Of a DNA stretch of 64,000 bases, positions 42,198 to 49,851 are shown piece by piece; the stretch's first letter is position 1; each line of letters opens with the position of its first letter. The translations under genes were made by a program, and so were the position numbers. The stretch covers positions 19,556 to 83,555 of the forward strand of contig JBBKVO010000025.1 of assembly GCA_037968475.1 (NCBI GenBank), in the 5' to 3' direction. The stretch is from SB11 sp037968475. Its GTDB lineage: Bacteria; Bacteroidota; Bacteroidia; UBA8524. The notes beneath the pieces were generated by a model. That model saw only the letters and a list, made by a program, of their open reading frames with translations. It was not told the origin of the DNA and ran no database searches.

Positions 42198-44423
42198 TTA
42201 TTTTCTGGGTACACATTTTACTGAAATTCTTGTAATTGACCAAGTTGCAGGTGCAATCAGTTGGTCGCGGGTGCTTGCCCCAACGCCTTTTAATAATTGC
42301 TCAAGCGGAGAACCTCCGCGTATTCCTTCTCTTCTCTCGTCGTAAACACCTTTTTGCCTAAAAATATCTAAGTCGTTTATGGGTGTGGCACTGGTAAGCA
42401 TTAGGTAGGTGCTGCTACCCGTGCTGTCGGTATTTCTAAATATTCGGGCAGGGCCGATAGGTGCATTTTGACGAATTTCAAATGTGTTGCGGTCTACCAC
42501 AGGGTAGGTATTTTCGCCCGTAATGGTTTGGGGAAACAGTAAAACCATTTCTCCTTTTTGGTCTATTGAGAAAATGTATATGTAGCGTTTGTTTCTGTCC
42601 CAATAGGCTTCGTTTACCATATCAACCGTAAATATCAAACCCAATGTATCTAAGTATTTTACTTCGCCGCCGTTACCTATTAATTCACCTGTATTTGATT
42701 TACGCAATGAAAAGCTAAACGGAAAGCTGCCATCATCAGGAGGGCCATCAAGGGTTAACCACGATTTTACTTTGGCTATGCGTAATATGTAGTTTTCTAA
42801 ACTATCTACTATATCCATTTCACTTTTTTCATCTTCCCCTAATTGAAAAAAGTTGGTGCGCTCAGGCAATGGACTGTTTACATCGTACAAACCAAAAATT
42901 TTATGGGGATTTATAAATGAATATTCGATTGCGCCATTTTTCCAACGGCCTACCAAATGGTAATCGGCTGCATTTGGGTCGTCGGTTATTTCTACACTGG
43001 TAAAGCCTTTAAACCGTTCTTTTAAAAGTTTACCCAAATTTTCGGTAGCTGGTATATTGAAGAAAAAAGTAGAGTCTTTTGCTGCTTTACTATCAACCCC
43101 TGATATGTCTTTTCCTATGTTTTCAAAATCACGGTCTTTGTAGGTAAGCACCCATTTGTTATCACTAAAATATAGATTTTGATAGGCCGATACTGTGCCT
43201 GTTGGCGATAGCCATTGGTAGTTTTTGCCCACCATGTTTTTTACGGTGGTAGTTAATACAGGAATACTGAAACCACTTTGGTATATGTATACCTTTAGTG
43301 CTGCTTTTGGGGGATATACAATATTGGTAACCTCAAACAAATCGCCTGATTTTATGGCTTTTATATCACCTTCGGTTACTTTAGCTATACATAGGTTTGG
43401 GCCGCCCATTTGCACAATTTCTAGTTTTATTATACCTGCATCGGTTTTGCGTTCCAGTTGTGTTTTTTCACTAATGGCCGATGGGAAACCTGCTTGCAAG
43501 CGTACCATTCCGTCTTCAATTTTTATAACGGGTATTTGCATTTTATCGGGCAATAGCGATTTATCTATGCCTAACAGTGTGCCTTTGCGGCGTTCTTCGT
43601 TTCCAGCCAAAACGGGTTTTTGCTCAAGGTTCATAAATTGCATTATGGCCTCAACTCTGTTAAATATTTGTTGTACTGGCGTTCCTGCTTTCTCGGTGCG
43701 AAGCACCTGAAGCAGGGCAGTAGTAAATCCGCCGTGTGGTTGGTCGTTCTCGTCTCTTATTTCTTTAGCAGGCTCAATGTCGCGGGCGGCCGAAATGGTT
43801 AAAGCTCCATTATTTTCGGGCGGTATTGGGTCTGATGGGTCTTTTACATCACGTGAATCGCCTGGTGAAAAACGTAATACAGGTTGTTTATCTCCGCGAG
43901 AAATAGATCCGCTATGACAACTATCAAATATTGAGGTAAGAATAACGCCTTTATCTACCAGTTTATTAAACAATGTGGCCAATTCCTTATCGCGAATATC
44001 AAATACTCCTTTATAGGCATCAGCAGGTACTATGGTCTCGTCTTTTTTATCGTTTTCTTTTGATAATGAGTTATTTACCTGCGACCCGTGCCCTGCATAA
44101 TAGATAAATACTACATCACCCTTTTTAGATTCGCTGATTAGCTTTTCAATTTGCTTAATAATGTTGTCTCGGCTGGCCTCTTGATTTAACAGTGTAGCTA
44201 TGTTTTTTTCAGCAAAGCCGTAGCGAGTTTGCATTAGCTCTTTTACTGCTGTTGCGTCGTTTACACATCCGTTAAGGTTGGGAGGAGGGGTACGGTCGGG
44301 AGAGGCTGAAGCTCCCGCAGGAAAATAAGTGTTGATACCTATAAACAATGCCCTTTTGGTTTGGGCTTGTAGTATTGCAAAGCAGCTTAAAACGAATACC
44401 GTTGTAAGAAGTGTTTTCTTCAT
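42198..44423 (-). CDS. Exported caspase-fold (C14, metacaspase-type) protein with DUF4384-like domain
   Basis: 741 residues with signal peptide MKKTLLTTVFVLSCFAILQA. The caspase domain (~22-270) has KRALFIGINTYFPAG, catalytic His112 in YYAGHGSQ and catalytic Cys169 in FDSCHSGS, and TALLQVL near its end. Then come beta-rich modules (~300-560) and a DUF4384-like domain (~610-690: RYIYIFSIDQKGEMVLLFPQ, ARIF). The metacaspase/orthocaspase-like active site suggests cleavage after basic residues, by family analogy only. It is probably the first gene of the four-gene caspase-CHASE2 run, 63 bp downstream of pheS. No clear terminator or promoter box was found in that gap. Confidence 0.88.
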   Translation of the reverse strand: MKKTLLTTVFVLSCFAILQAQTKRALFIGINTYFPAGASASPDRTPPPNLNGCVNDATAVKELMQTRYGFAEKNIATLLNQEASRDNIIKQIEKLISESKKGDVVFIYYAGHGSQVNNSLSKENDKKDETIVPADAYKGVFDIRDKELATLFNKLVDKGVILTSIFDSCHSGSISRGDKQPVLRFSPGDSRDVKDPSDPIPPENNGALTISAARDIEPAKEIRDENDQPHGGFTTALLQVLRTEKAGTPVQQIFNRVEAIMQFMNLEQKPVLAGNEERRKGTLLGIDKSLLPDKMQIPVIKIEDGMVRLQAGFPSAISEKTQLERKTDAGIIKLEIVQMGGPNLCIAKVTEGDIKAIKSGDLFEVTNIVYPPKAALKVYIYQSGFSIPVLTTTVKNMVGKNYQWLSPTGTVSAYQNLYFSDNKWVLTYKDRDFENIGKDISGVDSKAAKDSTFFFNIPATENLGKLLKERFKGFTSVEITDDPNAADYHLVGRWKNGAIEYSFINPHKIFGLYDVNSPLPERTNFFQLGEDEKSEMDIVDSLENYILRIAKVKSWLTLDGPPDDGSFPFSFSLRKSNTGELIGNGGEVKYLDTLGLIFTVDMVNEAYWDRNKRYIYIFSIDQKGEMVLLFPQTITGENTYPVVDRNTFEIRQNAPIGPARIFRNTDSTGSSTYLMLTSATPINDLDIFRQKGVYDERREGIRGGSPLEQLLKGVGASTRDQLIAPATWSITRISVKCVPRK

Positions 44424-44486
44424 GGCTTAGTAAATTCAGTTTAAAAGGGTAGATACTGCTAAGTACACCCAAAGTAAACGAATATA

Positions 44487-45500
44487 CTACACCACACCTT
44501 TATATTGCTGCAAAAATTTCTGATTATTTTCTGAATACATCCGCAAATCTTTTACGTTGTATTTTAACATGGTGATGCGCTCAACGCCCATACCAAATGC
44601 AAAGCCGCTGTATTCTTCAGGGTCAATGTCGCAGTTTTTTAACACGTTAGGGTCAATCATTCCGCTGCCCAATATCTCTACCCAGCCCGTGTATTTGCAC
44701 ACATTGCATCCTTTGCCTTTACATAAGAAACAAGTACAATCCATTTCGGCACTTACTTCTGTAAAAGGAAAGTAGGAGGGACGAAAACGCACCTTTGTGT
44801 CGCTGCCAAATAGCTCATTTACAAAGTAATACAATGTATGTTTCAAATCGGCAAACGACACTTTTTTATCAATGTAAAAACCGTCTACCTGATGGAAAAA
44901 GCAATGTGCTCGGGCTGATATAGCCTCGTTGCGGTATACTCGCCCCGGAGAAATCATACGAATAGGTGGTTTGCGGTTCTCCATCGCCCTTACCTGCACC
45001 GATGTAGTATGAGTTCGCAAAGCAAATTCCTTATCCACAAAAAATGTGTCTTGCATATCGCGGGCAGGGTGATTGGCCGGAAAGTTTAACGCTGAAAAAT
45101 TATACCAGTCTGATTCAATTTCGGGGCCATATGCCACAGAGAAACCCAATTTTGCAAAAATTTCGAGAATTTGATTTTGGATGATGTTTAGCGGATGACG
45201 GCTTCCGAGTTGATTGACCGTCGGCAACGAGAAATCTTCATCTAGCTGCGAAGCAGCCGATTTTTTTTCGACATTTTCACTGTTCTCGTCAAACTTGGTT
45301 TGAATAAAGTTTTTAAGTCCGTTTAGTGCTTGGCCAACTTCTCGTTTTTGTTCGTTGGGAACATTTTTAAATCCTTCGAACAATTTGTTCAACAATCCAT
45401 TTTTCGAAATAAATTTCAGTCGGTAATCTTCCAACATTTTTTTATCTCCAATCTCAAATTGGGCTGCTTCGTTTTTTAGTTGTTCAATTTGTTCAATCAT
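44487..45500 (-). CDS. pheS: Phenylalanine--tRNA ligase alpha subunit
   Basis: 337 residues. The N-terminal coiled coil (IEQIEQLKNEAAQ) is followed by the class II core: HPLNIIQNQI, FNFPANHPARDMQDTF-type motif (LNFPANHPARDMQDTFFV), motif 2 SPGRVYRNEAISARAHCFFH, FRPSYFPFTEVSAE, and motif 3 GFAFGMGVERITMLKY. An insert CTCFLCKGKGCNVCKYTGW places four Cys as a probable zinc site, a known variation in some bacterial PheS proteins. It charges tRNA-Phe as an alpha2beta2 enzyme with PheT, which is not in this window. A -7 box lies 27 bp upstream. A perfect DnaA box (45031-45039) lies inside the gene. Confidence 0.97.
   Translation of the reverse strand: MIEQIEQLKNEAAQFEIGDKKMLEDYRLKFISKNGLLNKLFEGFKNVPNEQKREVGQALNGLKNFIQTKFDENSENVEKKSAASQLDEDFSLPTVNQLGSRHPLNIIQNQILEIFAKLGFSVAYGPEIESDWYNFSALNFPANHPARDMQDTFFVDKEFALRTHTTSVQVRAMENRKPPIRMISPGRVYRNEAISARAHCFFHQVDGFYIDKKVSFADLKHTLYYFVNELFGSDTKVRFRPSYFPFTEVSAEMDCTCFLCKGKGCNVCKYTGWVEILGSGMIDPNVLKNCDIDPEEYSGFAFGMGVERITMLKYNVKDLRMYSENNQKFLQQYKGVV
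45031..45039 (+). promoter_or_regulatory. DnaA box TTATCCACA inside pheS
   Basis: A perfect TTATNCACA 9-mer within the coding sequence (it reads V-D-K on the minus strand). About two perfect boxes are expected by chance in 64 kb on both strands, so alone it means little. Confidence 0.3.
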
Positions 45501-45526
45501 CTTTTTCTTTTCTCAAACTCTAACGG

Positions 45527-45534
45527 CAAAGATA
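45527..45534 (-). promoter_or_regulatory. -7 box for pheS
   Basis: CAAAGATA on the plus strand reads TATCTTTG on the minus strand, an exact TAnnTTTG, 27 bp before the pheS ATG. Confidence 0.65.
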
Positions 45535-45898
45535 TTTCAATTGATTTGGATTTGATGAATACCCGTTGCTAACAGAAGTATAAACTATATATATTTAATA
45601 AGTATTAATGTAATATATAGGCTATGTGGATTTGTAGAGAACTGTATGAAATTAGGTGTTGCGGTAATCTTATCAACTTTTTACTGACGGGTATTGACAC
45701 TACCTAAGTACTTGATTTGTAAGATTAGTGTAACGTTTTCTTAACACTCCCATAATCTTATACCACCCATTTTGTTGATAGCGTAAAAGTGGTTTTTTGT
45801 GTGTGGAACGGGGGATAAAGTGCCACTTATCCTTTTCTGCTAACATTGTAATTTTCATTTAAATGTTACATGTTCATTACCCTATACTTACCCCCGTG

Positions 45899-45907
45899 TT
45901 ATACACA
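45899..45907 (+). promoter_or_regulatory. DnaA box TTATACACA
   Basis: Perfect match to TTATNCACA in the intergenic region beside an AT-rich tract. It is the better placed of the two perfect boxes in the window. Confidence 0.4.
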
Positions 45908-45916
45908 TGTTAACCA

Positions 45917-47512
45917 CTAAAACTGTGGATCTATCAAAATGTCTGTAATGTCCCAGTTGGCGCGGACTTCAAGCGATTTCTTGGTGATAAATACTCTTTC
46001 GGGTTGTTGCCTAATAAAGTAGTTTGTGCCGTCCCATTCACCGTTTTTGTTCTTATCTTCAATCACTTTTATGAAATATTGTGCAGGTATAATGTTTTGA
46101 TAATTAATGATTTGCGACTTATCTATAGTGTTTTGCTTCACTATATTGCCTTGCATATCCAATAGCTGCACTATGTAGTGGGTATTACTACTATCAGCTA
46201 CATTTATGGATAGATTCCCGTAAAAAGAAGCTGCTGCAGTGCTTATAGCTATACCAAATGAGTCTATTTCTTGCCCGTAAAGGTCTTTAATACTGCCTTT
46301 TGGTATAGATAGGGTGTATTTTGTTTCGGGTTTCCAACTAAAGTACAGTAGTAGTTTCAATGGGTTTAAACTATCTGTAACTATTTTAAAATCAGTTGTT
46401 TGTATACTGTCCTGCAATAGTTTTATGTTTATAGTTTGTATTTCTATTGCAGGATTGGTGAAGGTGAGCTCTAATGGTTTTATAAAGTTATAATTGTTTT
46501 GAGATTTCTCAGAAGTAATAGAAAACTTGTTATAATCCTTTGATTTAGAAGGTATTATAATATTTTCTTCAATACTATCTACCTTAATTGTAAACTTAGC
46601 GCTATCAATTTCTGTATTATTGGTATAAAGTGTAATAGTATCGCAGTTATTAGTTTTCTGTATAATTTCTGTTTCTTTTTTGCTAAAAAGACCACTATTT
46701 ATTTCAATGTTACAGTTACTTCCTGAGGATATGATTTGATAGCGACCTTTTGCAGTTTCTTTATATGTTACCAATTTTGGTTCTTTTGGCTGGAATTGGG
46801 GCGATAATAAGAGCTTATATACGGCACTATCTATATTTGGATAGGTTAAAGAAATTAATTGCTCTACGTAGGCTATTTTTTCGTTGCTCTCTATTTTAAG
46901 GTTTCTATTAACGTCTTCAAAAGCCACCAATTGATATTCACCCGGACTTAAATAGTTAAAATTGAAGTTTCCACTACTATCTGGTCTAACCAAATACCAT
47001 GGTTTTTCTTTAAATATTGTACTATCGTCTGTGGTTTTATAAAGGCCTATTGCTACATCAACAACGGGTAAAAGAGTGAAACCATCAGTAATATTTCCTT
47101 TTAGTGTTAAACTATCTATATAATCTCCTGTAGAGAATGTATAGGATAAACCACTTAATACGTTTCCTTCGTTATTATCAGCTATGCCATTACCAAAGTT
47201 AAGGGTGTAGGTAGTATTTTCTTTTAAATCTTCTTTAAAAAGGACTTCTACTTTTTTTCCAACAACAACTATTTCAGGATTTTTTTCTAAAGGAGGGGAT
47301 ATAATAAACTGGTTGGTTATATCTTTTAATACAACGTACTCATCAAAATAAAAATCAATACGATTTGCAGTAAAATTTAATTTACCATTTTTTGGTACTT
47401 GTTTATGGCTTGTTGGTGGGGTTACGTCTTTTGGGCCACCTGTAGGAGCTACTACACCAGCACAGGCTGATAGAGATACTATAACAAGAAGTAATAAAAT
47501 TTTTTGTGCCAT
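45917..47512 (-). CDS. Conserved lipoprotein with Ig-like (Big_5) domain
   Basis: 531 residues. Lipoprotein signal MAQKILLLLVIVSLSAC with lipobox LSAC, followed at once by the family hallmark PTGGPKDVTPP. A Big_5/SbsA-type Ig-like domain follows (~32-130: ANRIDFYFDEYVVLKD, LKENTTYTLNFGNGIADNNE). Next is a carboxypeptidase-regulatory-like strand set (~135-215: GNITDGFTLLPVVDVAIGLY, GNFNFNYLSPGEYQLVAFED), then further Ig-like repeats and a C-terminal KVIEDKNKNGEWD loop that resembles a calcium-binding site. The family is widespread in Bacteroidota and its function is unknown. It starts 26 bp after mnmG and is probably co-transcribed. Confidence 0.85.
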   Translation of the reverse strand: MAQKILLLLVIVSLSACAGVVAPTGGPKDVTPPTSHKQVPKNGKLNFTANRIDFYFDEYVVLKDITNQFIISPPLEKNPEIVVVGKKVEVLFKEDLKENTTYTLNFGNGIADNNEGNVLSGLSYTFSTGDYIDSLTLKGNITDGFTLLPVVDVAIGLYKTTDDSTIFKEKPWYLVRPDSSGNFNFNYLSPGEYQLVAFEDVNRNLKIESNEKIAYVEQLISLTYPNIDSAVYKLLLSPQFQPKEPKLVTYKETAKGRYQIISSGSNCNIEINSGLFSKKETEIIQKTNNCDTITLYTNNTEIDSAKFTIKVDSIEENIIIPSKSKDYNKFSITSEKSQNNYNFIKPLELTFTNPAIEIQTINIKLLQDSIQTTDFKIVTDSLNPLKLLLYFSWKPETKYTLSIPKGSIKDLYGQEIDSFGIAISTAAASFYGNLSINVADSSNTHYIVQLLDMQGNIVKQNTIDKSQIINYQNIIPAQYFIKVIEDKNKNGEWDGTNYFIRQQPERVFITKKSLEVRANWDITDILIDPQF

Positions 47513-47538
47513 AGTTTAGTACTGCAATTATACTACTA

Positions 47539-49401
47539 CTATCTTCCAAAGTGTATCATTAGCACTGAAATATCTGCTGGTGATACTCCACTGATACGAG
47601 AGGCTTGACCAAGTGTTTGTGGTTGCACTTTGGTAAGTTTTTCTTTTGCTTCTGACGATAGTGAAGGTAATGCTTTGTAATTATAAGTTGATGGAATCCT
47701 AATATTTTCGAGGCGAGTCATTTTATGAACGGTCTCTACTTCTTTTTCAATATAGGTTTCATATTTTATGCCAATTTCTGCTTGTACCTTTTCTTCTTCA
47801 TTATAGTCTGCTAAAATTGGTTTTAAACTCTCAAGATTTTCTAAATCTGATATAGCTACTTGTGGGCGTAGCAGTATTTGATTGAGTTTGTAATTTTGAG
47901 AAATTTCTGCTGTTCCTAAACTACTTAGTAATCCATTAATTTCTAGTGGAGTTACACTTGTTTTCTTAAAGTGTTTAATAAGTTTATCTGCTGCTTCAAT
48001 TTTTATTTTCACTGCATCTAATCGCTCTTGTGATGCCAAACCAATATTGAAACCTTTTTCTGTAAGACGAATATCTGCATTATCCTGACGTAATAAAATT
48101 CTATACTCAGCTCTTGATGTAAACATACGGTAAGGTTCATCTGTACCTTTATTAATTAGGTCATCAATAAGTACACCTATATAAGCATCACTACGCGAAA
48201 GAATGAAAGGATCTTTTTCGTTTGTTTTTTGATGTGCATTTATTCCTGCCATTAAACCTTGGCAAGCCGCTTCTTCATATCCTGTGGTTCCGTTTATTTG
48301 CCCTGCAAAATATAAGTTTTCAATTAGCTTAGTTTCTAATGTATGGTGTAATTGCGTAGGAGGGAAGTAATCGTATTCTATTGCATAGCCCGGGCGGAAG
48401 ATTTTAGCTTTCTCGAAACCCGGTATTTTTTGTAATGCTTTTACTTGTACGGTATCGGGCAATGATGTAGAAAAACCATTAACGTAAACTTCTACGGTGT
48501 CCCAACCTTCAGGCTCTACAAATATTTGGTGTCTGTCTCTTTCAGCAAACCTATTAATTTTATCTTCTATTGATGGACAATACCTTGGGCCTATACCTTG
48601 TATTGAACCATTGTACATGGGTGATTCATCAAAACCAGTACGTAATATTTCGTGTACAGCAGTATTTGTATAGGTAATGTAGCAACTGCGTTGTTTGTCT
48701 AATACTTTTGTTTGTGGACTGTAAGAGAATTTAGAAGGAACTTCATCACCCATTTGTTCTTCCATAGCTTCGTAGTTCAAACTACGTCCATCAACACGGG
48801 GAGGTGTTCCTGTTTTCATACGTCCTGATTCAAAGCCTAGGTCTACTAATTGTTCAGTTATACCAGTTACGCTTTTTTCAGCCATACGGCCACCACCAAA
48901 TTGTTTAGTACCTATATGTATTAAGCCGTTTAAAAAAGTACCGTTTGTTAGTACTATTGCCTTAGCATCAAACTGCATACCCATACTTGTTATTACACCA
49001 CTGGCTTTTTTATCTTTTATTATAAGGCTTTTTACAGTGTCTTGGAAAAAGTCAACATTTGGAGTGCGCTCTAACATCATGCGCCATTCTTGTGCAAACA
49101 ACCATCTGTCGCTTTGTGCACGTGGACTCCACATTGCTGCCCCTTTGCTTTTATTAAGCATACGGAACTGTATCATAGTTTTATCGGTAACAATACCGCT
49201 ATATCCACCCAAAGCATCTATTTCACGCACTATTTGCCCTTTGGCCACTCCACCCATTGCGGGGTTACAGCTCATTTGGGCAATGGTTTGTAAATTCATT
49301 GTTACTAATAGTACTTTACTACCCATATTGGCTGCCGCTGCCGCTGCTTCGCAACCTGCATGGCCACCACCCACTACTATTACATCGTATGTATTAAACA
49401 T
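47539..49401 (-). CDS. mnmG: tRNA uridine-5-carboxymethylaminomethyl modification enzyme MnmG
   Basis: 620 residues. FAD-binding Rossmann motif VIVVGGGHAGCEAA (~6-19), then MSCNPAMGGVAKGQIVREID, GTFLNGLIHIG, GRMKTGTPPRVDGRS, PRYCPSIEDKI (GPRYCPSIEDKINRF with the conserved Cys), and the C-terminal helical domain ending ISGVSPADISVLMIHF, which contacts MnmE. With MnmE it installs cmnm5U at the wobble position of tRNAs. Its older name gidA reflects frequent origin proximity, which fits the parS sites around it. ATG at 49401, 33 bp after ybeY. Confidence 0.97.
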   Translation of the reverse strand: MFNTYDVIVVGGGHAGCEAAAAAANMGSKVLLVTMNLQTIAQMSCNPAMGGVAKGQIVREIDALGGYSGIVTDKTMIQFRMLNKSKGAAMWSPRAQSDRWLFAQEWRMMLERTPNVDFFQDTVKSLIIKDKKASGVITSMGMQFDAKAIVLTNGTFLNGLIHIGTKQFGGGRMAEKSVTGITEQLVDLGFESGRMKTGTPPRVDGRSLNYEAMEEQMGDEVPSKFSYSPQTKVLDKQRSCYITYTNTAVHEILRTGFDESPMYNGSIQGIGPRYCPSIEDKINRFAERDRHQIFVEPEGWDTVEVYVNGFSTSLPDTVQVKALQKIPGFEKAKIFRPGYAIEYDYFPPTQLHHTLETKLIENLYFAGQINGTTGYEEAACQGLMAGINAHQKTNEKDPFILSRSDAYIGVLIDDLINKGTDEPYRMFTSRAEYRILLRQDNADIRLTEKGFNIGLASQERLDAVKIKIEAADKLIKHFKKTSVTPLEINGLLSSLGTAEISQNYKLNQILLRPQVAISDLENLESLKPILADYNEEEKVQAEIGIKYETYIEKEVETVHKMTRLENIRIPSTYNYKALPSLSSEAKEKLTKVQPQTLGQASRISGVSPADISVLMIHFGR

Positions 49402-49418
49402 TGTTTCTTTTTTCTTAA

Positions 49419-49434
49419 TGTTTCACGTGAAACA
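49419..49434. promoter_or_regulatory. parS site 1 (perfect)
   Basis: TGTTTCACGTGAAACA, a perfect 16-bp palindrome identical to the canonical ParB-binding site. It lies in the 33-bp gap between mnmG and ybeY, ending next to the ybeY stop codon. Confidence 0.9.
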
Positions 49435-49851
49435 TTATATATTATTAAAAAATTGTATTGCTTTATCCTCTTTTTCACGAATGATTACTTCTTCGGCTTC
49501 TGATTTATCATTATAGCCTAGTAAGTGTAATACTCCGTGGATTATTACACGCTGCATTTCTGTTTCACGTGGAACATTTTGTTTTTCAGCGTTTTCGGCC
49601 ACTCTATCTACACTAATAAATAAATCACCATTAACCTTATCAGTATTATAGTTAAAGGTAATTATATCGGTATAATAGTCGTGGTCGAGGTATTGTTTGT
49701 TTACCCCTAAAAGATATTCATCAGAACAAAAGATGATGTTTATATCACCAGTTTTTTGTGCTCCTTGGTTAACAATAGATGTAATCCATTTTTTAGTTTT
49801 TAACTTTCCCTTCAAATCAAAATCAACATCTTCGCTAAAAAAGTTTATCAT
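49435..49851 (-). CDS. ybeY: Endoribonuclease/rRNA maturation factor YbeY
   Basis: 138 residues with the YbeY metal-binding signature VIIHGVLHLLGYND (HGxxHLxGYxH-type; the third ligand position is D here), preceded by NQKYLDHDYYTDIITFNY-type elements (VNKQYLDHDYYTDIITFNYN) and GDLFISVDRV. YbeY takes part in 16S rRNA 3'-end maturation and ribosome quality control. The final His of the usual motif is replaced by Asp, as seen in some Bacteroidota members. The gene overlaps the upstream T9SS type B gene by 4 bp (ATGA). A second parS site lies inside it. Confidence 0.93.
   Translation of the reverse strand: MINFFSEDVDFDLKGKLKTKKWITSIVNQGAQKTGDINIIFCSDEYLLGVNKQYLDHDYYTDIITFNYNTDKVNGDLFISVDRVAENAEKQNVPRETEMQRVIIHGVLHLLGYNDKSEAEEVIIREKEDKAIQFFNNI
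49561..49576. promoter_or_regulatory. parS site 2
   Basis: TGTTTCACGTGGAACA, one base from the perfect palindrome and within the canonical parS consensus. It is inside ybeY, encoding N-V-P-R-E-T. Confidence 0.85.

Larger units (their letters stand above)
45501..45916. other. AT-rich 416-bp intergenic region, candidate replication origin
   Basis: It contains the pheS promoter box (45527), an AT tract at about 45585-45620 (ACTATATATATTTAATAAGT and on), a perfect DnaA box TTATACACA at 45899-45907, and three imperfect boxes (TTATCAACT at 45670, TGTGGATTT at 45626, TGTGGATCT at 45925 just beyond the gap). parS sites lie 3.5-7 kb away. No gene is visible. Confidence 0.4.

Noticed and set aside
43838..43853. 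CACGTG palindrome in the caspase gene as a further parS site
   Set aside because: TACATCACGTGAATCG matches only about 11 of 16 positions; the arms are not parS-like. The same holds for CACGTG at 5104, 15641, 17086 and 49125.
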